From positions 1 to 9,387 of the forward strand of contig CAZLXG010000073.1 in NCBI GenBank assembly GCA_964563585.1: a stretch of DNA of 9,387 nt. Direction: 5' to 3'. The stretch is from CAZLXG01 sp964563585 (GTDB taxonomy: Bacteria > Bacteroidota > Bacteroidia > Flavobacteriales > Flavobacteriaceae). Position 1 is the stretch's first letter, and each line of letters opens with the position of its first letter. The notes beneath the pieces are model-generated. The model made no database searches. It was not told the DNA's origin and saw only the letters and a list, made by a program, of their open reading frames with translations. The position numbers and the translations under genes are program-made. This document shows positions 1 through 5,460 of this stretch, piece after piece.

Positions 1-90
1 ACAACTAATTTTGATGGATACGACTGGAATTTATCGGAAATCATATATAGTCGTATTGTAAAAATAGTAAGAAGTAAAAAGAGCTCATAG
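1..90 (+). CDS. 3' end of an unidentified gene, cut by the window edge
   Basis: One reading frame is open from the first base and ends with TAG at 88-90. It gives 29 residues containing FDGYDWNLSEIIYS and then a basic tail that ends KKSS. The mix of aromatic, acidic and basic residues looks like a real protein C-terminus, but the piece is too short to name. It contains an 8-base inverted repeat (ATACGACT at 18-25, AGTCGTAT at 49-56). About 60 bases downstream an AT-only hairpin (150-171) runs into eight Ts and could be a weak terminator for this gene. A shorter open frame exists on the other strand, so even the strand is not certain. Confidence 0.35.
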   Translation, partial: TTNFDGYDWNLSEIIYSRIVKIVRSKKSS

Positions 91-278
91 CATTGTATAA
101 ATGTTGATAGATTGATACTGCAATAAGATGTAATATGGTTTAAAAAATGAAAATATAATACAAAATATTTTTTTTGGCTAGGTGCTTAATCGAAAGTTTA
201 GTGACTTTTAATTCCCGCAACTAATCATACACAAATCGATAAGCATAATAAAAATAAAGCCTTCAGTTTTTTTAAGAA

Positions 279-995
279 CTAATACTTTTCCAAATGCTTT
301 AAAACTTCCTTCTTATAGCTTCTACTAATTGGTAATGCTTTATTTACAATAGTAATATGTTCGTTTGTAAACGAGTTTATATGTGCAATAGAAATAATAT
401 ACGATCTATGAATACGCATAAATTTATGCTTGGGTAATTTAGCTTCAATAGCACTTATAGTTTCACGAGTTACAATAGTTTTATTTTCTAAATGAATTTT
501 AAGGTAATCGCTATAACTTTCAATATAAACGATAGCGTCAAAATCTATTTTAATCATTTTTCTGTCAGAACGCACAAAAATAAAATCGTTTGTTTCAGTA
601 TGAATTGGAATCTGATTTTCTAAATTTGGTAAGGTCTCAAAATAGGTATTTACAGCTTTTAGTAAACGCTCAAAAGCAATTGGTTTTAGTAAATAATCGA
701 CTGCTTTAAGTTCAAAACCTTCAACGGCATAATCGCGATAAGCCGTTGTAAAAATGATTTTAATATCCTTGTTAATAGATTTTGCAAATGAAATACCAGA
801 GATTTCAGGCATATTGATATCTAAAAAAACGAGGTCAATATCATGCGTGTTAATCCAATTAAAAGCTTCAAGCGCATTGCTACAACTAGCAATTACATTA
901 ATATTGCTAATTTTAGATAAATGCACAGCAATGATTTCTCTTGCTATAATTTCATCATCAATAATTAAACACGATATGCTTCTGTTATTTTTCAA
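279..995 (-). CDS. LytTR-family response regulator with a TTG start
   Basis: This is the DNA-binding output protein of a LytS/LytR-type two-component system, acting in the cytoplasm. The 238 residues fall into a receiver domain (about 6-120) and a LytTR DNA-binding domain (about 136-236). Receiver landmarks are the acidic pair D13-D14, the phospho-acceptor D59 in VFLDINMP, T84 before Ala-Tyr, and K104 in YLLKP. The LytTR part shows the usual FIFVRSDRK, YIESYSDYLKI and FMRIHRSYI blocks. No ATG is available: the frame has a stop a few codons upstream and no internal Met before M62, which lies inside the receiver domain. The start must therefore be TTG at 993-995, giving MKNNRSISCLIIDDE. It overlaps the last 11 bases of the kinase gene, which suggests translational coupling and about equal production. 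LytTR regulators usually bind direct repeats near their own or adjacent operons; candidate sites lie at 2114-2182 and 3612-3628. Confidence 0.93.
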   Translation of the reverse strand: MKNNRSISCLIIDDEIIAREIIAVHLSKISNINVIASCSNALEAFNWINTHDIDLVFLDINMPEISGISFAKSINKDIKIIFTTAYRDYAVEGFELKAVDYLLKPIAFERLLKAVNTYFETLPNLENQIPIHTETNDFIFVRSDRKMIKIDFDAIVYIESYSDYLKIHLENKTIVTRETISAIEAKLPKHKFMRIHRSYIISIAHINSFTNEHITIVNKALPISRSYKKEVLKHLEKY

Positions 996-2052
996 ATGAT
1001 TTTGAAGTTTTTAAAATTAAATCCACTTTAAAGTTAGAGTTTTCTTCTAGTATTTTAATATCATATTGATTAGGATATAACAAATCTAATCGCTTTTTTA
1101 TGTTTTCTAAACCAATACCTTTATTTGAATCTTCTTGTTTTTTAGTAGTATTCCAAATTGAAAAATGAATGCTGTCATTTTTACAAAACAATTCAATATT
1201 AATTTTTAAAGTTCCATTTTGTATCACGCCATGTTTAAAACTGTTTTCTACAAATGGAAGTAGAAGCATCGGTGCGATTTTTTGCGCTTCGGAAATAGTA
1301 TTGGTATTAAATGTAATATTTAAAGTATCACTAAATCTCATGTTTTCAAGCGAAATATAATCTTTTATATGCGCAATTTCTTCAGTTAGAAGCACAAAAG
1401 GCTTATCGACTTGATACAGTAAATAATCTAATAAATTAGAGAGTTTTAATATCATTTCTGGTGTTTCATCAGCTTTCTTTAAAGCAAATCCATACATGGT
1501 GTTTAAGGTGTTGAATAAGAAATGTGGATGAATCTGCATTTTTAAATAATTCAGCTCTTGTTCTTTTAATTTTAACTGCGTGTCTAATATTTTGGTTTTT
1601 AAAACGCTGTTTTGTTCAGCATTTTTTAGGTTTAATTTTAAGAGTTTAAAAGCACTGACAACAACAGTAATTAAATAAACGCCAGACATTACAAAAAGAA
1701 TATTTTTAGTAGCTGGAGCCATTTGATCATATTCAAAATTTGAAATATAAATGAGGCTAAAAAAAATGGAAACCATTATTAAATATGCCGAAATAATAAG
1801 GGTAAAAATACTGTAAACAGCAAAACGAGTGTAACGTTTGGTTATTAAATAATCTGGAATTAGTTTATATATTGAAACATAAGTTGTCGCAATTGTTATT
1901 GGCATTAAAAACAGAGAATAAATTAATGTGTTGTTATAACTTGTACTGCCAACCCCAAAAAGATAGGTGTAAAAAAATAGTACGCCAACCCAAAAAAGCA
2001 GATGTAATAACGCATAACCAATTTTTTTTAAAATGAATTGTTTTTCAAGCAT
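985..2052 (-). CDS. LytS/YehU-type sensor histidine kinase
   Basis: This membrane sensor kinase is the partner of the overlapping LytTR regulator. The 355 residues begin with four predicted membrane helices (about 11-33, 43-65, 76-102 and 117-138) and have no large extracytoplasmic sensor domain. A charged, probably coiled-coil linker (about 140-170) follows. The His_kinase block reads QIHPHFLFNTLN, with H177 the expected phosphorylation site by analogy with LytS. A degenerate HATPase domain closes the protein, with the N-box Asn in PFVENSFKHG (N270) and the G-box GIGLENIKKRL (312-322). The start is ATG at 2050-2052. A weak -7-like sequence, TATCATTG, lies on the minus strand at 2077-2070. 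The input signal cannot be read from the sequence; because the sensing part is only membrane helices, a membrane or envelope cue is an inference. Confidence 0.93.
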   Translation of the reverse strand: MLEKQFILKKIGYALLHLLFWVGVLFFYTYLFGVGSTSYNNTLIYSLFLMPITIATTYVSIYKLIPDYLITKRYTRFAVYSIFTLIISAYLIMVSIFFSLIYISNFEYDQMAPATKNILFVMSGVYLITVVVSAFKLLKLNLKNAEQNSVLKTKILDTQLKLKEQELNYLKMQIHPHFLFNTLNTMYGFALKKADETPEMILKLSNLLDYLLYQVDKPFVLLTEEIAHIKDYISLENMRFSDTLNITFNTNTISEAQKIAPMLLLPFVENSFKHGVIQNGTLKINIELFCKNDSIHFSIWNTTKKQEDSNKGIGLENIKKRLDLLYPNQYDIKILEENSNFKVDLILKTSKSFEK

Positions 2053-2069
2053 TTTATGCAGTATTCATA

Positions 2070-2077
2070 CAATGATA
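2070..2077 (-). promoter_or_regulatory. Possible -7 element of the kinase/regulator operon
   Basis: On the minus strand this reads TATCATTG, one mismatch from the Bacteroidota -7 consensus TAnnTTTG. It lies 17 bases before the kinase ATG. The -33 side is poor: the nearest candidate is TTTA, 16 bases further upstream. It is a weak call that rests mainly on position. Confidence 0.25.
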
Positions 2078-2113
2078 GCATTTTTTTTATTTGTAAATAT
2101 TGTTTTGTAGATG

Positions 2114-2162
2114 AATAACGGATTTACGTATGGTTTTTACAATCCTGTTAATTACGGACTTA
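2114..2162. repeat. Imperfect 13-base direct repeat in the divergent promoter region
   Basis: AATAACGGATTTA at 2114-2126 and AATTACGGACTTA at 2150-2162 match at 11 of 13 positions, 36 bases apart start to start. They sit between the kinase operon and the serine hydrolase gene. The second copy ends three bases before the conserved 17-base element. Read on the minus strand the core is CCGTTAT/CCGTAAT, which loosely recalls the CCGTT core of LytTR sites. Binding by the adjacent regulator is an inference. Confidence 0.4.
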
Positions 2163-2165
2163 ATC

Positions 2166-2182
2166 TGGTTGTTAGTCGCATT
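2166..2182 (+). promoter_or_regulatory. Shared upstream element, copy 1 (candidate activator site)
   Basis: TGGTTGTTAGTCGCATT matches TGGTTATTGGTCGCATT at 3612-3628 in 15 of 17 bases. Both copies end 62 bases before the start codon they precede (2244 and 3690) and 26 bases before a TAnnTTTG box. The 26-base spacers between element and box agree at only 5 of 26 positions, so this is not simply a recently copied promoter. The element would lie roughly at -55 to -39, a normal place for an activator site. Confidence 0.6.
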
Positions 2183-2208
2183 TCTGTTTTTTGAGTGTAA
2201 ATGGAGCA

Positions 2209-2216
2209 TAGTTTTG
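2209..2216 (+). promoter_or_regulatory. -7 promoter element of the serine hydrolase gene
   Basis: TAGTTTTG is a full match to the Bacteroidota -7 consensus TAnnTTTG and lies 35 bases before the ATG, predicting a leader of about 20 bases. The nearest -33 candidate (TTTG, 2190-2193) is only 15 bases upstream, short of the usual 17-23. This fits a promoter that needs an activator. The leader contains TATGTTTAAT (2220-2229), which recurs at 3665-3674 in the next transcription unit. Confidence 0.5.
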
Positions 2217-2243
2217 ACTTATGTTTAATATAAATACATTCAA

Positions 2244-3569
2244 ATGAAAAAACTTATATTATTTTTTGTCTTAATCTCTTCGTTCTGTTATACGCAAACG
2301 GAAGATTATAAACAGTTAGATTCGTTTTTAGATACACTTTCTGAAAACACAAAAGTAATGGCTAGTATGTCTATACTTAAAAAAGGGGAACTGGTTTATG
2401 ATAAATCGGTTGGCTATCAATTTATAACTTCAGAAGAGAAAAGAAAAGCAACATCTCAATCAAAATACCGAATAGGCTCTATTACAAAAACATTTACCGC
2501 TGTTATGATTTTTGAGCTAATAGACGAAGAAAAAATTACTTTAAATGATAAGCTTTCAAAATATTTCCCAGAAATAAAAAATGCTGCAAATATTAAAATA
2601 TCTAATATGCTAAATCATTCTAGCGGATTATATAATATTACTAATGCAGACGATTTTGGTGTGTGGATGTTAAATCCTTCAACTCAAAAAGAAATGCTAT
2701 CAAGGTTAGAAAAGTATGATGTTGATTTTCAAGCTGGAGAGCAAACGGCTTACAGTAATACAAACTATATTTTGTTGGGATATATTTTAGAGCAGATAGA
2801 AAAGAAATCGTATTCAGTATTATTAAAAGAGCGTATTATAGATAAAATAGGTTTAAAAAACACGTATGCAGGAGGAATTATTGATATTAATGATAATGAA
2901 TGCAAAAGCTATAATTATGAAAATGAAAGTTGGAAAGTAACCCCAGAAACACACATGAGTAATCCTGGTGGAGCAGGGGCAATTATTTCAAACCCAACAG
3001 ACTTGGCTTTGTTTATAACAGAATTGTTTAATGATAAACTAATGTCTAAAGAAAGTTTGAAACTGATGACGACAGCTAGTGATAAAGATTTTTGCAGTGG
3101 TATTTTTTATTCTGAAATTGATGGTCTTGTTATTTATGGTAGCGAAGGTGGAATTGATGGTTTTCAGTCCATGCTAGTCTATATTCCTAGTACAGAAACT
3201 GCAATAGCGCTTACAGCAAATGCATTAAATTACAGCAAAATGAAAATTATGATGAATGCCTTATCTGTAAGCCATGGAAAAGAAATTAAAATGCCAAATA
3301 TGGCAAAAATAAAATTGACAGAAGAAGAAGTAAAGCAATACGAAGGTATTTATGAGAGTAATGAAGTGCCTTTTGATTTAGTATTTGAAGCTCATGGCGC
3401 TATTTTAAAAGGAGCACCAGAGCAAAGTAATTTAAAAGAACTTATTGCTACTAAAAAAGATGAGTTTAGGTTCGATGAGTTAGATGTTGTTTTAGAATTT
3501 AACACAGGTGAAAAAACGGTGTTATTTACACGAGGAGAAAATCCTTCAATTTTATTTAATAAAAAATAG
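2244..3569 (+). CDS. Secreted beta-lactamase-fold serine hydrolase (Beta-lactamase/class C family)
   Basis: The 441-residue protein belongs to the class C beta-lactamase/penicillin-binding/esterase superfamily. An N-terminal signal peptide (about 1-17, MKKLILFFVL...) sends it out of the cytoplasm. The catalytic domain covers about 20-345: the nucleophile motif S79-I-T-K82 (SxxK), then Y170-S-N172 (YxN). The third motif, normally H/K-x-G, aligns with S300-E-G302 in YGSEGGIDGF, so the usual His or Lys is absent. Residues about 355-441 resemble the DUF3471-type beta-rich tail common in Bacteroidota members. Most relatives are esterases, peptidases or of unknown substrate rather than antibiotic-resistance enzymes, and nothing here supports a resistance role. 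It has its own promoter, with the upstream element shared with the next unit. The ATG at 2244 gives a clean signal peptide and no Shine-Dalgarno precedes it. Confidence 0.9.
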   Translation: MKKLILFFVLISSFCYTQTEDYKQLDSFLDTLSENTKVMASMSILKKGELVYDKSVGYQFITSEEKRKATSQSKYRIGSITKTFTAVMIFELIDEEKITLNDKLSKYFPEIKNAANIKISNMLNHSSGLYNITNADDFGVWMLNPSTQKEMLSRLEKYDVDFQAGEQTAYSNTNYILLGYILEQIEKKSYSVLLKERIIDKIGLKNTYAGGIIDINDNECKSYNYENESWKVTPETHMSNPGGAGAIISNPTDLALFITELFNDKLMSKESLKLMTTASDKDFCSGIFYSEIDGLVIYGSEGGIDGFQSMLVYIPSTETAIALTANALNYSKMKIMMNALSVSHGKEIKMPNMAKIKLTEEEVKQYEGIYESNEVPFDLVFEAHGAILKGAPEQSNLKELIATKKDEFRFDELDVVLEFNTGEKTVLFTRGENPSILFNKK

Positions 3570-3611
3570 TGTATTTATTAAATTAGTTTTATGCTGTTTC
3601 AATTGCTAAAA

Positions 3612-3628
3612 TGGTTATTGGTCGCATT
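3612..3628 (+). promoter_or_regulatory. Shared upstream element, copy 2 (candidate activator site)
   Basis: TGGTTATTGGTCGCATT is the partner of the element at 2166-2182, with the same orientation and the same spacing to both the -7 box and the start codon. It lies in the 120-base gap between the serine hydrolase and the channel gene, so the channel-esterase pair is probably transcribed separately and not only by read-through. Confidence 0.6.
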
Positions 3629-3654
3629 AAAAAAAATACAGTAAGTTTATTCTT

Positions 3655-3662
3655 TAAGTTTG
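3655..3662 (+). promoter_or_regulatory. -7 promoter element of the channel-esterase operon
   Basis: TAAGTTTG matches TAnnTTTG and lies 35 bases before the ATG, exactly as in the serine hydrolase promoter. No TTG or TTTG sits at the expected -33 position. A near-copy, TAAGTTTA (3642-3649), starts 13 bases earlier with a TTG (3618-3620) 21 bases upstream of it; this is an alternative promoter reading. The leader carries TATGTTTAAT (3665-3674). Confidence 0.5.
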
Positions 3663-3689
3663 GGTATGTTTAATTAAAATAATCAATTT

Positions 3690-4109
3690 ATGAATACATT
3701 TTTAGTTTCAAGTTTTTTATTAATCTCTAATCTATTTATTGACCGTTTTAACGAAGGTGGACCAGTATTTATGTCTTTAATACTGATATGTTTATTGCTA
3801 TCTGTACTTTTTATTATTCTAGGTTTCATCAATCTAAAAAAAAGCGAACAGCTTACAAAAAAATACATTCGTTTAATTACCGACTCTAGCTTGTTAGGTT
3901 TAGTGTTAGGTTTTTTAGGCTCAGTAATAGGATTAATTACCGCTTTCGATTCTATTGAAGCTATGGGAAGTCCAGACCCAGCTATTTTTGCTGGTGGTCT
4001 TAAAGTATCATTATTAACAGCAACATTTGGATTATTTTCGTTTGTAATTGCAAGGCTTGGAATACTGATATTGAGGTGGCTTAATAAAATTGATACTATA
4101 GTTAAGTAA
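3690..4109 (+). CDS. Short MotA/TolQ/ExbB-type channel protein
   Basis: An inner-membrane protein of 139 residues related to the stator/proton-channel subunits ExbB, TolQ and MotA. It has a short hydrophobic N-terminus, a helix at about 27-47, and then the two helices that carry the family signature: SLLGLVLGFLGSVIGLITAF (67-86) followed by FAGGLKVSLLTATFGLFSFVIA (100-121). The LG(F/L)LG(S/T)VIGLI and GLxxxLLTATxGL patterns are those of PF01618. It is much shorter than ExbB or TolQ (usually over 200 residues) and lacks the large cytoplasmic loop. No ExbD/TolR-like partner with a single helix and periplasmic domain is present in the window. Its stop codon is immediately followed by the ATG of the esterase gene, so the two are surely co-transcribed and probably translationally coupled. 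Whether it conducts protons is unknown. Confidence 0.82.
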   Translation: MNTFLVSSFLLISNLFIDRFNEGGPVFMSLILICLLLSVLFIILGFINLKKSEQLTKKYIRLITDSSLLGLVLGFLGSVIGLITAFDSIEAMGSPDPAIFAGGLKVSLLTATFGLFSFVIARLGILILRWLNKIDTIVK

Positions 4110-5363
4110 ATGAAAAATAGACTCCAAACATTAGTGATTTTAGTAATTACTATTTTCACAAATCAATTAACTGATGCTCAAGAAAAAGGGCATCAGTTTC
4201 TATATAGCGTAGGTGTTTTAGATAGCATTCATTCAGAAGTTCTAAATGAATCGAGAGAAATTTATATTCAACTTCCAGATAATTATAATCCAAAAACAAA
4301 CAAAAAATATCCTGTTGCATATATTTTAGATGGTGAAATGTTTTTGCCAACAGTAAGCAATGTGCATGATTTTTATAGTGGAGGGTTTTTCCCAGAAATG
4401 GTGTTAGTTGGTATCTCTAACAGTAAAAATAGAACAAGAGATTTAACAACTTCTAAAATAAAAACTAAATACGGTATGCCTTTTAATCAAGAAAATGGAG
4501 AGGCTGAAAACTTTTTGAAGTTTATAGGTAAAGAATTAATTCCTTTTATTGAAAGTAAATATGCAGTCACTAATTATAGAACTTTAATTGGTCATTCTTA
4601 TGGAGGTTTATTTACCATTTATACCTTAATTAATTCGCCTAAATTATTTGCTAATTATTTGGCAATTGACCCAAGTTTAGATTGGGATAATCAGAAATTA
4701 TTAAAAGAAGCACAAGAGATATTAGCACGTCAAAATTATAATGGAAAATCTTTATTTATGTCATTAAGTGGGCAATTGCATATGCAAAATTCTCAAATAA
4801 CGATAGATAATGTAAAGGATGATGAATCTGATTTTACTTTATTTTCGCGTTCTAATATTGCATTTTCAAATATTGTTAAGCAAAACACTAAAAATGGATT
4901 GGTCTTTGATTGGAAATTCTATCCAAAAGACCTGCATGGTACAATTCTCTTTCCTTCTATTATGGATGGTTTAATATCAATTTTTGAATGGTTTCAAATG
5001 GAGAATACAGATAAAATAAATTCATTTGATACTCCTAAAGAAGAATTATTTGATATTATAAAATATAGAGAAAAGAAGCTCAAAGAACATTTTGGATATT
5101 CAGCACCTCCATATCCTGAAGAACTTTTAATCATGTTAGGTTATATGAACATGGATATGCAAGAGCCTGAAAAGGCGAAAATGAACTTTAAATTTGCTAT
5201 TGAATATTATCCGAAAAGTGCAAATGCCTATGATTCTATGTCCGAATATTATGAAACAGAAAAAGACTTTACTAATGCTTTAAAATTTGTGAAAAAAGCC
5301 TATGAATTAAGCGGAAGTGAATATCATAAGGAACGAATAGAAAGTTTAAAAGAGAAACAATAA
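4110..5363 (+). CDS. Secreted alpha/beta-hydrolase (esterase D/IroE-type) with C-terminal TPR region
   Basis: A 417-residue exported protein. The signal peptide spans about 1-23 (MKNRLQTLVILVITIF...TDA) with likely cleavage before Q24. Residues about 30-300 form a putative esterase domain (PF00756): the oxyanion/strand region KYPVAYILDGE (67-77), the nucleophile elbow GHSYGG with Ser163, and the catalytic His276 in DLHGT. The acidic member of the triad cannot be placed with confidence. Residues about 335-410 look like two TPR-type helical hairpins (GYMNMDMQEPEKAKMNFKFA, then YYETEKDFTNALKFVKKAYE), a common tail in Bacteroidota members. Relatives include siderophore esterases and acyl-ester hydrolases, but most are of unknown substrate, and no siderophore genes are nearby. 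It starts directly after the channel gene stop and ends at a strong terminator. Confidence 0.88.
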   Translation: MKNRLQTLVILVITIFTNQLTDAQEKGHQFLYSVGVLDSIHSEVLNESREIYIQLPDNYNPKTNKKYPVAYILDGEMFLPTVSNVHDFYSGGFFPEMVLVGISNSKNRTRDLTTSKIKTKYGMPFNQENGEAENFLKFIGKELIPFIESKYAVTNYRTLIGHSYGGLFTIYTLINSPKLFANYLAIDPSLDWDNQKLLKEAQEILARQNYNGKSLFMSLSGQLHMQNSQITIDNVKDDESDFTLFSRSNIAFSNIVKQNTKNGLVFDWKFYPKDLHGTILFPSIMDGLISIFEWFQMENTDKINSFDTPKEELFDIIKYREKKLKEHFGYSAPPYPEELLIMLGYMNMDMQEPEKAKMNFKFAIEYYPKSANAYDSMSEYYETEKDFTNALKFVKKAYELSGSEYHKERIESLKEKQ

Positions 5364-5410
5364 TTATGTATGAAAAGTTAATTTATAGAAAGATAGGATT
5401 TATATAAAAG

Positions 5411-5441
5411 AAAAAGCGAACCAAATGTGGTTCGCTTTTTT
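5411..5441. terminator. Bidirectional intrinsic terminator between convergent genes
   Basis: AAAAAGCGAACC (5411-5422), a six-base loop AAATGT, and GGTTCGCTTTTT (5429-5440) form a perfect 12-bp stem. T-runs follow on both strands. It lies 47 bases after the esterase stop and 20 bases beyond the TPR lipoprotein stop, so it can end both transcripts. Confidence 0.92.
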
Positions 5442-5460
5442 GTTTTACGGTAATATTATT

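Noticed and set aside
754..999. Plus-strand frame opposite the response regulator
   Set aside because: It is an antisense shadow of the well-supported receiver domain, with a hydrophobic low-complexity product.
1169..1360. Plus-strand frame opposite the kinase ATPase domain
   Set aside because: It is a shadow of the conserved kinase gene, with no independent support.
2244..3569. Antibiotic-resistance beta-lactamase
   Set aside because: The fold and SxxK/YxN motifs fit the broad family, but the third motif is altered and the C-terminal extra domain is typical of esterase/peptidase-like members.
3683..4159. Long open frame antisense to the channel gene (158 codons)
   Set aside because: It mirrors the real membrane-protein gene on the other strand, which has the PF01618 signature and a perfect junction with the next gene. 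The antisense product has no family features.
4156..4350. Minus-strand frame opposite the start of the esterase gene
   Set aside because: It is a shadow of the signal peptide and first strands of the esterase, with no recognisable product.
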